Positions 9,575 to 21,224 of a DNA stretch of 64,000 nt are shown here, one piece after another. The number at the start of each line of letters is the position of its first letter. The stretch's first letter is position 1. Source of the stretch: Heligmosomoides polygyrus polygyrus (Eukaryota > Nematoda > Chromadorea > Rhabditida > Heligmosomidae). The stretch is from positions 28,435,923-28,499,922 of the forward strand of contig OX377201.1 in assembly GCA_947396885.1 (NCBI GenBank). The letters run 5' to 3'. Position numbers and translations under genes: made by a program. Under the pieces are notes generated by a model that was not told where the DNA came from, searched no databases, and worked only from the letters and a program-made list of their open reading frames with translations.

Positions 9575-10950
9575 CTAGGTTGTCAGGAAAGTTCTCAGTT
9601 CTACCTGGCCATCAGATACAAAATTCTGAACACGCTTACATTCATTATTCCATCTCATCTATCTGCATTTCGCTTTTTCAGTTGTGGAACTCGAATTAGT
9701 CCAATATTTGTTGACTACGTTCCGGGTCTTAAACCCTTCTACAGGTCTAAAATAATTATGCTCTATATCTCATACAGACACTACTGAAATATGTGGCATA
9801 ATTATTTTAGACCTGAGGAAGGGCTTAAGGCCCGAAACGTTGTCAATAAACATTAGGTTGTCTGGAAAATTCTCAGCGTTTTGTGTTACTATTTTCGCTC
9901 GTCGATATAGCGATATTGTTAAGTAAAAATTCCACTGCGCATCAATGCTACTTTCTGTACAGAATTTTTCGCTCTACTTGGCTAAGTAATTTATGCCTCA
10001 ACGTTGCTTTATATTTCCGTTTTTGAAGGGATTATTGAAGTATGACAAAGAAGCAATTCCAAGCGGTAATGTATTTTAACGAATTGTAGGAATTGGTGGA
10101 AGCTGAACCATTTCAACCAGTTCACGGGATCGCTAGACGAAGAGCTAGACGTCAGTAAAGCTGCTGTCGCGGATACTTTGAAACGCCTTGGGAAGGTGAA
10201 AAAGCTCGAAAAGTGGGTGCCCCACGGGAGCGCCAAAAATTGTCACATTTCGAGATTTATTCTTCTCTACTTCTACACAAAAAAACTGACCCGTTTTTGT
10301 ATCAAATCATCACTGTGATGAAAAGAGGATTCTGTATAATAACAGGAAGCTTTCAGGGCAGTAGTTAGATGACGACGAACCCCTTAGGCGTTTTCCAAAG
10401 ACGAACCTCCACCAAAAAAGGTAATGGTCACTGTGTGGTGGTCGGCGGCTTGTGTGATCCATTACAACTTTTTGGCACCAGGCCAAACGATCACAGCAGA
10501 CTCCTACTGTAAGGTAATGCACCGAAAATTGCGTCAAATTAAGCCAATATTTTACAGCAGAGGTCAGATTCTTTTGCACCATTACGCCTGCCCACACGTT
10601 TTGCAAATCACTGTTCGAAAACTGAACGAATCAAGGGTTGAAGTTCTGCTTCACCCGCCATATTCTCCAATCCTCTCTCCAACCAGCTACCACCTTTTCA
10701 AACACTTTCAGAAGTTTCTCGCTGGTAAAACCTTCACCAATCAGGACCAAGCCAGAACAGCTTTCGTGAATTAAGTCGAATCTCGACCACCTAATTTTTC
10801 CGTTGATGGAATAAGTAAACAGCTTTCCTGTTGACAAAGGTGTTCTGATTAGAGACATGCTTTTTTCGACTAAATCCGATAAGATTTGAAAAAGTTATGG
10901 TAGTTCAAGATCAAGCACCCAAAACGCTGAGATCTTTCCGGACAACCTAT
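9575..10950 (+). mobile_element. Composite mariner element, copy 2 (inactive)
   Basis: An outer terminal repeat, CTAGGTTGTCAGGAAAGTTC, lies at 9575. About 250 bp of left module follows (homologous to 1636-1808), then an inner terminal repeat at 9853 (TTAGGTTGTCTGGAAAATTC), transposase remains, and the right end GATCTTTCCGGACAACCTA. The left module contains an inverted repeat of about 19 bp (AGGTCTAAAATAATTATG near 9743, its inverse near 9798-9815) and the CTGAGGA...GAAA motif at 9813-9837. Transposase traces include KRLGKVKKLEKWVPH (10180-10224), VVGGLCDPLQ...TITADSYC, and LLHPPYSPILSPTSYHLFKH, where the last catalytic Asp is Ser. Frameshifts abound. Confidence 0.8.
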
Positions 10951-12750
10951 TAGCTTAGAGAATTTGCTTAAAAACTCCTAAAACAACTAATCACCCCTGC
11001 CCACTTATAAATTCTACCTTAAGAAGGACACTTAGAGTTGCTTTGACCGAGTAAACCTATGTTATGGGAAAGGTATAGGTCAGCCTTTTCTAGAACTGAG
11101 CTTTTGTTGATTTTTGATGCATTTGGAAAACCGATTGCCGTCAGACTGGTCCTAACATCACAGATGTTTGTTTATCTTTTTTGTAATGTACATCTAGCAA
11201 TCCTCTAGACTTTTAATACTTTACTTTGCTTAGTTGCACTGGAATAACTTAGACTGTTACATGTCAAGCGCCTCAATCACAGAAATAAAGTTAATCTTCT
11301 GAAAAGTTCTCTGTTACAATCGAGGCTTTCTAAATTTCCTACCATAACAGTTTTTCATAGTCACTATCGACGGTTTTCTCATTCTTGATTTTATCTTCAG
11401 CTCAAAATCGAATCTGGATTTTTTGTCAAGATTTTCGAGTGCATACGTTTCGTCCTAGTATTAAATTGTGAGAGGTTTTGCACTTGTTTTTGCTTCAGAC
11501 GAAGTTAGTGGCTACTCCGCACACTCTCAGTGTGTTTAAATTCACATCAGAGAACTGCAGGGACAAGTCAGTTTCTGCTCTACATGAATTGCTGGTTTGA
11601 GAGCATTTCAGTTTTTTAGAGTTGGTGACGCTGTGGTAAAGAGGAGTTTTACTTGGTCTTTACTTGCTCTTCCAATCGGTATAGTAAGGGAGCAGAAAGA
11701 GCTGATATTATGCCTTCGCAAATAAAATCCAATGCTGCTGTATTCAACGACTGCCCAGCGTAAACGATTACTTAGGCGATGTAGGTACCTACAACCTCTT
11801 TAAACTTTACATACCCGAAAGTTGTTGGCTATCGTCGACCTTCATAACCCTGCCATTCCAGTTCATTTCTTTGCGGCTAAGTTGAAGCATAATCAATTTA
11901 AAAGAGTGGAACAGAGAATGTACTCATGGTACCTCCTTGTTTCTTATTTGATAGAGACCACCCATTTTCTCTAACTAGGGGGTTGTGTGGTGTTCTATTT
12001 GCTTAAAGTTTAATATGATACGTTCTGTGCGCGTTTTATCATTTCATCGATATTTTGTTGTATACTTTCACAAGCTTGTGCTGAACAAATGTAATAAACT
12101 CAATACGTAATGCTTAATACCTTATTAAGTAAGTCCCATAAGCAATAGAGGATCTGCTCAAGTCGGAAGGCGGCATAAGTTGTCTCTCTTCGCCAGCCAC
12201 TTTCCCACCATCTCTGGCCGCTTCTCCAACAGATTGACAGATGGGTCGCTTGAGTGTGTGTAAAACAGAAGTTTCCGTGTGTACGGCTCTTAGATGCCTG
12301 TTCAAAATTGAGAACAAAAGGAATGGACCTGACTGCACGCATATGCTACCAGCATTATCGCAGCTGAAAAAGGCTTTATTTAGGCAACACATGTCGTGAA
12401 GTCGCCAAATATACGTCAACAGCTGGAAAAGATGTCCGTGGGGATTGCTTCGCTATATCGTTTTTCCTACTATAGTATACTTTACTACAGCGAGCGTTTG
12501 TGAATAGGCTTTGAAATGCGAGCTGTTTTTGTCCGGTCGGGAAGTCCGATCTCATCAGCTGCTCTTCGTAGGGTAGCAACACAATGCACAACAACAACAA
12601 CAATCGAGTAAACAGAAAACGCAAACGGACACACAAAGACATCTCTCCCAATGTCCGACAGCGTTGTTGAGCGGATGCAGGTCACCCAGAGAGACCAGTT
12701 ACAGCGCTAAAAATACCTAAGCAACCCTCAGTTCGAGATATTTCGGAGAT
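10951..12750. other. Stretch with no recognised gene
   Basis: No domain-bearing frame. The minus-strand frames at 12100-12650 (up to 101 codons) overlap each other and have no recognisable motif or splice context. A short CAA repeat lies near 12590-12604. A strong acceptor (ATTTTATCTTCAG) near 11400 is followed by an open stretch of 35 codons in one frame, but no consistent exon could be built. Confidence 0.4.
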
Positions 12751-12756
12751 TTCAAC

Positions 12757-12876
12757 CTCGAAGATTTTTCTCCCATTATGACGAGTGCCAAAAAACGGAT
12801 TCTCTGGGAGAACTGTTCTCGAAGAATTTTTCTCCTGTTGGGATGAGTGACGAAAAGCGGATTCTCTAAGACAATG
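12757..12876. repeat. Two-unit tandem repeat of about 60 bp
   Basis: TCGAAGATTTTTCTCCCATT and a close second copy TCGAAGAATTTTTCTCCTGT are each followed by GAGTG, CGGATTCTCT and a run ending near TGT. The copies are adjacent and about 80% alike. Confidence 0.6.
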
Positions 12877-12964
12877 TCTCCCAGCTGCACGTTTCATTTT
12901 CTAGCATTTGAACTGTTGCGTTCCGTTTTTTGCATGAAATTCCGCAGTAATTCGCGTACGTGAA

Positions 12965-13430
12965 ATGATAAATACAAATAGACTACGTTCAGGTCAACGG
13001 TTGAGCCACGACGAAGCTCTGAAAAATTTCCGGAGGCCGGTGTTGCACAAAACAAAGGTTTTGATTGCCACTTGGTGGCAAGCAACCGATCTGATCCATC
13101 ACAGCTTCTTGGCTCAATGCGAAAATATCACAGCGGAGAAGTGCTTTGAGGAAGACAAAATGTGCCAAAAATGTTTCGAATTTCCCCTTTATTATCAACA
13201 TAGAAGGTGTGGTCATACTCCATGACAAAGCCCTACTATTGGTGACAGCAGTTAAGTCGATTGAGCTGTGATAGACCGTCCTCCGGACTCGGCCGACCCT
13301 TCCACTGCAGGCTAACACTTTTTCAAGCAGCTCGACATTTTCCTGCTCGAGAAATACCTTCAAAACAAAGACTGCGCAAAAGGCATTCGACGATTCCGTC
13401 ACCTTCAGAAATGAGTTTTACGCTGCTGTT
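12965..13430 (+). mobile_element. Mariner transposase relic
   Basis: A frame starting at 12965 reads SHDEALKNFRRPVLHKTKV, LIATWWQATDLIHHSFLAQ, ENITAEKC. That is the central part of a mariner transposase, between the first and second catalytic Asp: the Lys-Lys-Val, Trp-Trp and HYS.L blocks with the ITAE..C motif. A degraded HDKA follows near 13220. No terminal repeats were found, and frames break after 13225. Confidence 0.7.
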
Positions 13431-13489
13431 TTTAGAAAATCCAATTCCGTTTTTGGAAAATCCAATTATTTTCTCAGAAATGACTTGAT

Positions 13490-15715
13490 TCTCTTAGTGG
13501 TTGTTTCGACCAAAAAGCTATCTTTTGAAACGAGCTGCATATTTTAGAGTAGTTGCCTCGAAGCTGCTATTATTCTTGCTGTAGCCTAATACTTTTGATT
13601 TTAAATTGGAAACATTTCAGACACATTTAGGAATGAATCTCAATGGATAACGTTGAAACAGAATTAAGGTGCAAATAGTCATTGTCTAGCAAAATCGAAA
13701 TCACATTTTTTTGGAGAAAAAAATCATAAAAAACTCAACTTTGCAGTGTGTCTTAAGAAGAAATAGTTGCACTCTTTGGATAAATTCTCATCAATTTGGC
13801 CTAAACAATATTCTTATGTTCACCCTGACGTAGCTGGAGATCAGTGAATTTGTTTGGAGTGGAGAAATCCTGCCGCGTCCCGTGTATGTTTCCTTGAAAT
13901 TACTATGTTATTGCTGTTTACATTAATACCCTGAAAAGTTGCCCACTTACCCTTTATCTATATCTACATATAGTGGTTAATTATCTGCGGCTTAAGAATG
14001 CTTCATGGCAATGGTTTTCCTACTGCCCTTCCTCGATGAAGTTTTACGAGCATTCAAATGGGTTTGTGCTTCAGAGCTGCGCTATATACATATATCGCAT
14101 GTCCTAACTTCCTCATTGCGCTCAGCGCGGGTACATTGTGGAACCAGTGTGTCGCATGAATTTTACGCCCACTAGATCCTAGACGACGTTGTTTTGCATC
14201 GTTTTTATTGTGCCGTGGAGAATGCTACGCCATCTCGGACACTGCATTAGCTGCACGACGTGCACTTCCTCATTCCCCTGCTACATGGATGAGGAGACTT
14301 GGCTGAGCATAAACCAATAAGGTCATATGGTGAGGTTTTTGCAATCGTTACGAAACACCGCCAAAAAGCCTTGATCGAGACAAGAAGAAGAAAGGGTTTT
14401 AAACTCGTAGCGAATAAGGCAAGGTTGCCCGAAGGAGTAGAGGTCAACTACGTGGATAGATGCTGAAGTTCACGATTCTGAAAGGATTCGTGCCACGACA
14501 ATGTTGTCGAGCCTGCGAGCAATTTCCGCTGCGCCTCAGAGCCACTTTCTTTCTACACCCGCCATCCTTCAGAATGTCGTGACACCAAGCAGAGTAAATG
14601 CTGGAAGTCTCAGCTTCAACAAATAAGGTTTTACACGGAAAATAAAGTTCAGTGCAGTTTGCGGCGAGCTCCTTCATTGCAACTAGTGGAATTATGTCCG
14701 GAATTCTCGTTAAACGTTCGCATGAATGCTTGGTACAAAGCAGATGCCTCCATAGCCTCCCGAGGGATCGATTTCGACAGCATGTCCCTGAAAGAGTAGT
14801 TTGAATTATTCGGTTTATTCCTGTTTGTGATAACTCTCGCTTAGTCTCCTACGTCTGCCTTTTTTGATGGATCTGGGTTTCCTGACACGCTGTTGCTGTA
14901 CCTGTCCTGTCTAATAAAAAAAATCTAATTTTGCTTTACCGTTCCTATACAACCGTCAAATGGGCATTGATGGAGGCGGCCCACCAACTAATCTGGTATC
15001 AGGAGCCGTTCGGTCTGGCGACTTGCAGTGTTGGCTGCTCGTCTTCATTCTGCTTGCTTACCCTCAGACCTGTGTATTTGGAAGCTAAACTCACCTGATG
15101 TGTGAGACTACTTTTCCTGTTAATTTAAGGTTGTTCTCATCGGATATTTATGGCTGAGACGTTAGGTTGGTCTGCTGAGGTTTTATTTTACTCTATTCCG
15201 TGATTCTAGATTGTTGATGCACTGTGTCCACTGTGTTTCACTGTTTAAGCGCATAATTTTAAATAAATGCATGGACCTTTATGGCCTTTTTCTACGGTTA
15301 AGCTATAAATTGCTGCCAGGCTTACCTAGGAAAGGCAAGTTTAGTAGTACCTCTACCTACATCCATAACCTTCTTTGAAATCTTCTTCATTGTAGAATGC
15401 ATCCTGCAGCAAATTTTAATCGACACTTCATCCTGTTGTGGCGTCGGATCGTGTTTGCTTTGGCATAATTTGAATAACTTTTTTAACATTTGAATTATTA
15501 GAATTTAAGACACCACACTGGTTTTTAACTACTTTTACTGCGTTCGCGGACGATTACGATTTGGGTTCGAAGGAAAAATAATCGCGTCAATCAATGCTCG
15601 GTGAGATCATAATACGTATTCTTCTTCGACCCGGTACTGTGGGCACAGTTTGGAGACGATTCAGCTTATGTCGTGACTTTCGAACAGTCAATGCCTTTCC
15701 CATCGCCAAGAGGCA
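13490..15715. other. Stretch with no recognised gene
   Basis: Mostly AT-rich. Minus-strand frames at 14247-14677 are open but lack recognisable domains. A strong minus-strand acceptor (CTCTTTCAG|GGACATGC at 14787) is followed by about 45 open codons, which may be a lone exon but could not be connected. Confidence 0.35.
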
Positions 15716-15719
15716 TGGT

Positions 15720-16205
15720 GTCAATTCATGGGCACAGGAAGGAAGGACTGGATGGCAAGAGCCCGGACCATGAACTCTCGATTCGTGGTGCTCGCAACTG
15801 CCAACGCCTTCTTCATCTGCGCTAGCACGCGCTCCTTAGAGAACGTGGCGTGGGCCATCTTGGAGGGGTTGCCCAGATTTTTGTGCGTCAGGCCGCCGAC
15901 ACAGCTCGTCTAATAGATTGCCATTGTCAGTAGGCTTTCCCGAGAAAACGCTTCCGATTCAAACAGATGGAGCGAAAACAGCGACGAATGGGCAGCCCGC
16001 GGGTAGCATGTAGCAACTTCGGTGGCTCGCGCGCGATGACGCTTGCCAAGGGCCCTTTCCTCGAAAATGACGTCGTTTTTTCCTGGTATTGCGTCTTGTG
16101 AAAGCTGTCGCCGTGCTAAGGAATAAACGCCAACAACCAGGACTTCTGCGAGCCCCTCTTCATTTATTGAAAGTCCAGTCACACCTGCGCGAAGGCCGCG
16201 TGTAT
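15720..16205 (-). mobile_element. GC-rich island, possible LTR-retrotransposon 5' end
   Basis: On the minus strand a TTTAAATACACGCGGC segment (TATA-like) is followed 30 bp later by AATAAA and then TTTCACA at 16100, a layout like the U3-R-U5 of an LTR. Downstream, an ATG near 15862 opens MAHATFSKERVLAQMKKALA, VASTTNREFMVRALAIQSF, LPVPMN and then a stop. The helical, Lys/Arg/Ala-rich start would suit a gag-like protein but matches nothing I recognise. GC is clearly above that of the flanks. It could equally be a host exon. Confidence 0.3.
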
Positions 16206-16519
16206 TTAAAATGGGCTTACAGAGCCTATTTCTTTTCTCTCCTAATAGCAGGGCATTAGGTCAACCGTCAAAGAGTGCCCTCTTGTAGAAAAGCTTTCTT
16301 GTAGAATGTTTTCTCCACATTCTCGGACTAGACATTGTCGAGATAACCATCCAAGTTTCTTCATCTGTCGTACCGTATGCAAATTACTCTGTATGCTCCT
16401 TGAGCTTCGAAGAAGTGCTTAATTGCTTGATTTCAAAGAGGTGTCAAAATGGTTGCAGAAATAAGACCTAATAATCTTGGCTAACTGGTCATGCCAAACA
16501 GTGGCTTGAGCCAATTTCT

Positions 16520-16640
16520 GTTTAGGATGCGCCACGCATATTGCTTCTGGAGTATCGATAACGGAGAGTTTAAACGCGTGTTTGCCCTCGACGCCGATGA
16601 ACAGATCGGTGGTTTACCGTCTCCAGGCGATTTCTGGCAT
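16520..16640 (-). mobile_element. Decayed SINE-1 3' fragment
   Basis: TTTAGGATGCGCCACGCATA, then TTGCTTCTGGAGTATCG and a CGATGAACAGATCGGTGG stretch, follow the order of the 3' half of SINE-1 in minus sense. No tail and no head. Confidence 0.45.
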
Positions 16641-16864
16641 CAAACTATCAACTTCTAAGAGATGGTAGCTTTGTTGGAGTGAGCGAGGTCCGATCTTTAA
16701 CCTATTACAATATTCGAATTACTACAGTCCGCCCTTTCTCCTCTACGCTTCACGCACCCTTTATGTTAAACACGTATAGTGAGGTAAAGGCAGAAATGTA
16801 AGCCTTTATGAGTTTATGATCTTGTTTATCTAATTTCGGATCTAAGAAAACCAGAAGCAATCTT

Positions 16865-17150
16865 AAAAATGATTGAATTCAATATCTTTGAGCCTCAAGT
16901 GGCTGGTATCGAGGTTGTAAGCTGTCACAGAATGGCAGTCATACCAGGCGCTTAAGGCTCAAAGAAATTGAATTGAATCATTTCTAGCAAGTCCATCAGG
17001 TTTACTGGTTCCATGCTGATATCGGCGGCCGGCTCATCCCGATACACGGGTGAGGTTGATCGTTCCACGAAGTGTGGTGCAGGTTCGAGTCCCGCGTGGC
17101 GCTAGAGTTTTGATCGCAACAAGACATCATTGTGACAGCTTACAATCTAA
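16865..17150 (+). mobile_element. SINE-2 element with inverted left part
   Basis: The left part is in minus sense (GAGCCTCAAGTGGCTGGTAT, TTGTAAGCTGTCAC) and is cut short inside. ATTGAATTGAATCATTTC and the family middle (GTTCCATGCTGATATCGGCG) follow. The plus-sense half then continues directly into GGTGCAGGTTCGAGTCCCGC and GTGGCGCTAGAGTTTTGATC. The tRNA-like unit lost its 5' half by deletion. The ends near 16872 and 16970 are mutually inverted. Confidence 0.6.
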
Positions 17151-17454
17151 AAGATATCGAGTAACATCTTTGCAAGAGCCGTTTATATCAAGGTTGTGTT
17201 TGCTTAGCAGGCTCTTTTGAGCCCGAGTTCCAAGACCGTATACATACAATAGTGAAAAATTTAGTCATACTGCAGAAGAAGTCTTTTTTCTGTTTCGCTT
17301 GTACCGCAAATATTTTTGAAATCAAGTCTTAAAAGCATAATCCTTAATTACATGTTTTCGAGCTGCCACTGCCTTAATTGGATTTTTATGAATATTTCCT
17401 CTTTCTTTATTTCTACCTTCTTCTATCTTTATTTGTTATTTATTTATTTCTCAG

Positions 17455-17518
17455 ACGTGAAGAAGCGCAACGTAGGCGCCGGCTTTTGAATGAAGCCGAT
17501 TCCAGTTACCTGGAAAAG
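17455..17518 (+). CDS. Candidate isolated exon, basic coiled-coil-like
   Basis: A long pyrimidine tract and TTTCTCAG precede 17455. The frame reads RREEAQRRRRLLNEADSSYL, then EK, and meets a weak donor, AAAAG|GTTTCT. The phase in is 2 and out is 0. The charged pattern is protein-like. It cannot follow exon 8635-8782 directly because the joined codon would be TGA. No family is recognised. Confidence 0.25.
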
Positions 17519-17554
17519 GTTTCTCACTCACACCAACCAAACTTTCCTTCCATT

Positions 17555-17770
17555 CAGGGTCAGTGAGTTGGTACCAAAACTGTAGAAGGACAGAGCACCG
17601 GACTTTCACCTGCTGGCTGCTGCAAGTCATTCAACATGCCAATTACGCATTCAAACTGCTTCTACGACATCCCGCAGAAGCAGTTTGAATGCGACACACG
17701 CACTCTGCTTCTACGACATCCCGTAGAAGCAGAGTGCTTGGTGCACATACCTAAAAAGGTTGGACAGTTG
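17555..17770 (+). mobile_element. Rearranged SINE-1 fragment with two hairpins
   Basis: GAGTTGGTACCAAAAC and AAGGACAGAGCACCGG match the middle of SINE-1. The CGACATCCCG block then occurs twice, each time flanked by inverted arms: CATTCAAACTGCTTCT with AGAAGCAGTTTGAATG (about 17648-17693), and CACTCTGCTTCT with AGAAGCAGAGTG (about 17699-17738). Ordinary copies have this block once without perfect arms. Confidence 0.65.
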
Positions 17771-18894
17771 TGTTTCTTACTTAACTACAAAACCTTTTTA
17801 CTGTGCACATTTTCTTTGAGTGTAAGAGGGAACCTCCTAGTTGGCGCATGTGTACGCGCCTCTATTGGAGCATAAAACACCGATATCTGAATTGGACAAT
17901 CGCGTAGCCTTGAAATTTCGCTGCTCTTGATATGTTTGTTTCTCAGTGCATAGGTTTACATAGCTTTTTTGCAAAGTACCCCTTATCATGCCACCAATTA
18001 TAAGAGGGAAATAGCTGCTTCAATAGGGTTAAGAAAATTCTTGGCCGAGATTTTTCTTTCTCTTTCTGTAATTTATTGGAGGTCATAATGGGAGAGGTTA
18101 ATAAAAATTGTGACAGAAGATACTCCAAAATTACAGAATAGAGAAGGTTTTCAAAATGGAAAGACAATGTAGGTGATTGATAAATGTTGTGTTGTTGTGA
18201 AACAATCTTTTTTTCAAAAAAAAAGGCCATCCCGGCGAAGACTCCTCAACCAGTAACATCAGATTCTCAGCAGGAATAAGCAATAATTTTACTCTAATAA
18301 AGGAGCTTTTGTGTGACGTTTGTTACAGTAGCAAGGTTCCGCTTAGGAACCTCATGTGCAAACGATCCATACCTTTCTCTTGCAGAGGAAAATAGTTGTG
18401 TTGTGTTATCGGTCTGAGGAGATATGTACCTCTTCCGCATAACGCGTGGCTGACTTTTATTTTGGAGTATTGATTGGGATGAGCTATAGGTTTTAGAAGT
18501 AAATTCTTCAAACAATGCGTGAAATCTTCATTGCCTAGTTTTTGGGGCAACTACTTACTAGATGAAAAAGCGCTCTCCGATGTGCGCTGGAGTGTCTTCT
18601 GGAATGGAAATTTATGATCTAGTGATGCTTTATTTATTTCGCGGGATCACATTTCTACAAGACGAAGATACATAAAATGAAGAGAATAATAACATTGGAA
18701 ATATTAGCCGCCACAATTCGATACACATCATAACTGAACTGAAAAGCTCAAAATAAAGATCGATCCTCTCACTACATAAGAGGCGATGGAGCAGAAATCT
18801 CTCAACACATTTCGTCAACATGGGCCGAAACTATTGGTAGAGAACGCGATAGTCTTTGCTCTAGGATTAAATGCCACGTATGTATTATATATGA

Positions 18895-19135
18895 GTCTTG
18901 GGAGCGTGAAAGTGCAGTCGGAGGAGACGCCGGCTGCGCGGTTCGGACCCGCCCAGGCCAATGAAGCCTCCCGTCCCTCCCAAGTCGGTGATTTCATACC
19001 AGACTGGTCTGGAAGGGATAAAACACTTTTTCATCGGCTGGGAACCTCCAATCGTGGTGTAAGTCAGATACGCGAGCAACTCTCCGTGATATAAGAGAAG
19101 GGGCAACGACGATCTTTATCCTTTATCCACATGTC
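18895..19135 (+). mobile_element. SINE-1 copy with tail
   Basis: Head AGTGCAGTCGGAGGAG, GGTTCGGACCCGCCC, the middle CTGGTCTGGAAGGGAT, and the tail CTTTATCCTTTATCC at 19118-19132. The 3' third has diverged, and several overlapping open frames on both strands are its shadow. Confidence 0.7.
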
Positions 19136-20195
19136 ACTCTAAGTATTAGGTACATGTTTCTCCTTCTTATAAGCGCGCTGAATAGTTATACTGATGTTTA
19201 CCAAAAGTTTTAGTGAAAGAATACCTCAGAACATGGCTATAGGGAACATTTGCATCGTCACTGGTTTCTTTGTCAAAAAATTAAAGTCCGCTCAAGACTG
19301 TGACGGTCGCGGTTCATTGTAGGCCTCTCAAAGCTAGCCACTTAAATCTTAGTTTAATTAAGAGTCAATGTCCAAAATTTTCAAAACTAATCTCGTATAG
19401 GGTGTCTCATATTTAATCAAAGTCTAGAGACCAGGAGAGAACAGACAGTCGTTTCAAATGAGAGTCCGAGAGCCCAATGCATTCTACTAGCTCAGTGCAA
19501 GCCGCATTGTATGTCAAGATTCTAACACCTTGTGTGGAATCTCCAGTTCACATCACTTTAAACTGCTCGAAGAGGAGTAGTGAAAATTAGTAGGAAACAC
19601 CCATGCGGAGTGGTCCTGGTGAACAATCTAATAACTCGGCCGTTCTCTTTTGCTGCATGTTTGTAGGCCTAAATTGGGGAAACACCCTTCACATGGATTT
19701 CCATACTCTTCCTTGACTTCCTCTTCGCTGTTTTTCCATTCCTTTCTCCAACGCAAGTTTGTCTGCGTTTGCTTTCTGGTGCTTTAGGCAGAGTCCAGCT
19801 TTCGCACTTTCAAAGCACCGAATTTACGACATGTGCCGGCATCTCTCTGTGTTCACGGCTTCTACCGAAATAAATTCTTATGTGTACGTATGTATCAATT
19901 GTGTTCTTCAGTGACCTACTGCAATGTACTGATAAGGATCTGTGTTCTATCTCATTACTTGTTGGCAAGTCCAGTCAAAAATACAGCTTAGATTAATAGC
20001 AAAACAAAGCATTAGCGCCCAACGGCGTCCGTGAATGGAGGTCAGATTTCAACCACTCACCTGTTATCCCGTTGGTTGCTGAAATACTTAGAAACTTCAG
20101 TGCATGAAGGAAGGAAGTGCATATAGCGTCAGCTTTTCGGCAGTGGAGGCCAAATGTAGCCATTGGAACGGAGCAAATTTCTCTTTCTAGAGATA
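19136..20195. other. Stretch with no recognised gene
   Basis: No domain-bearing frame, terminal repeats or convincing exon was seen. Confidence 0.4.
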
Positions 20196-20198
20196 GAC

Positions 20199-20355
20199 TT
20201 GAAGCGTTCCGGCAGTCCGTTCTTGCATGTTCTCCACATTTGACTCCCGTGGACTTACATTTTCTTGGTTTGATGTGGCACGGCTTAGCGAGAAACAAAT
20301 TGCTTCTCTCCAGCATATGCGAAATAGAACGGATTGCCAGAACGCTTCAAAACGA
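20199..20355. repeat. Imperfect inverted repeat, about 27-bp arms
   Basis: TTGAAGCGTTCCGGCAGTCC at the left is matched by the inverse GGATTGCCAGAACGCTTCAA at the right, about 105 bp apart. It may be a small foldback element. The overlapping frames on both strands are similar to each other because of the inversion. Confidence 0.5.
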
Positions 20356-21224
20356 ATAGCTCCAAGCAATGAGGTCGTACAAGTACGTGGTAGGCAGAGG
20401 AAAATCGTATAAAGTGACCCTGTATCTTTCGTATATTAGGATGCTTTTGCTGTTCTTTGAATTAAGCTTGATTCTATTCAAAGACAAGACAAATTTTATG
20501 GACTGATACACAAGTTTATAGGTCTATTTATTTCGTGGCGTGGATCCCAACAAAAATACACACATATAATGGGAAGCAAACAAACGAAACAAATTACTAA
20601 AATGTGCAACAGAGCGGAATCACCTAAAAAAGTTCATTGCGAACGAGTAGATGCCTGAAGCAGGTATGTATGCATATCAAAGAAATCTTTGGTTGCATCT
20701 ATCCTTTACATAGCATGCTTCGCTTCGTGGTTGGAGAAGTGCCACATTGTCACTCACGTGTGCTCGTGCGGAAGTTCTGCAAAAAGCCCGTCGCCGTAGA
20801 AGTTCCGGCTTGTGGTTAAGTAAGCTGGAGACATGCCTCTATGCTGTTCCGCGTTCACGTCGTAGACAGCCGATTTTGCCGCTATATTTCCGCTCCATTG
20901 CTAGCAAAAATTGTGAACACCAGTCCAAGCAGCGTATGAGGAAGTGGTACGACTGCCCATCTAACTATGAGTGCTGATGTCCAAGTTGATTTAGTGCATT
21001 TTCTTTATGCCGCCGTAGAAATCCATTTCTCAGTCCACTATTGACATAAGAACTCATTATCCACGAGAACTCCACTAGCAGTGCCTCATTTGCAGGCACA
21101 CTGAGCTTCTTCTTGCACTAGTGAGTAACTGCTGCAAAATTCTGCAGCTATTTCTGGGCTTTCATTAATCGTTCTGTCAAGCGCACATGGCTTTAAGATC
21201 GAACGAAGCCCGAGAATGGCTTGT

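Noticed and set aside
11400..11470. Strong acceptor ATTTTATCTTCAG with an open stretch and a GTGAGA donor
   Set aside because: All three frames are open for a while, none links in phase to a neighbouring exon, and there is no similarity support.
14690..14787. Minus-strand exon candidate DMLSKSIPREAMEASALYQA after CTCTTTCAG
   Set aside because: Protein-like, but there is no acceptable donor and no partner exon, and another frame is open on the same strand.
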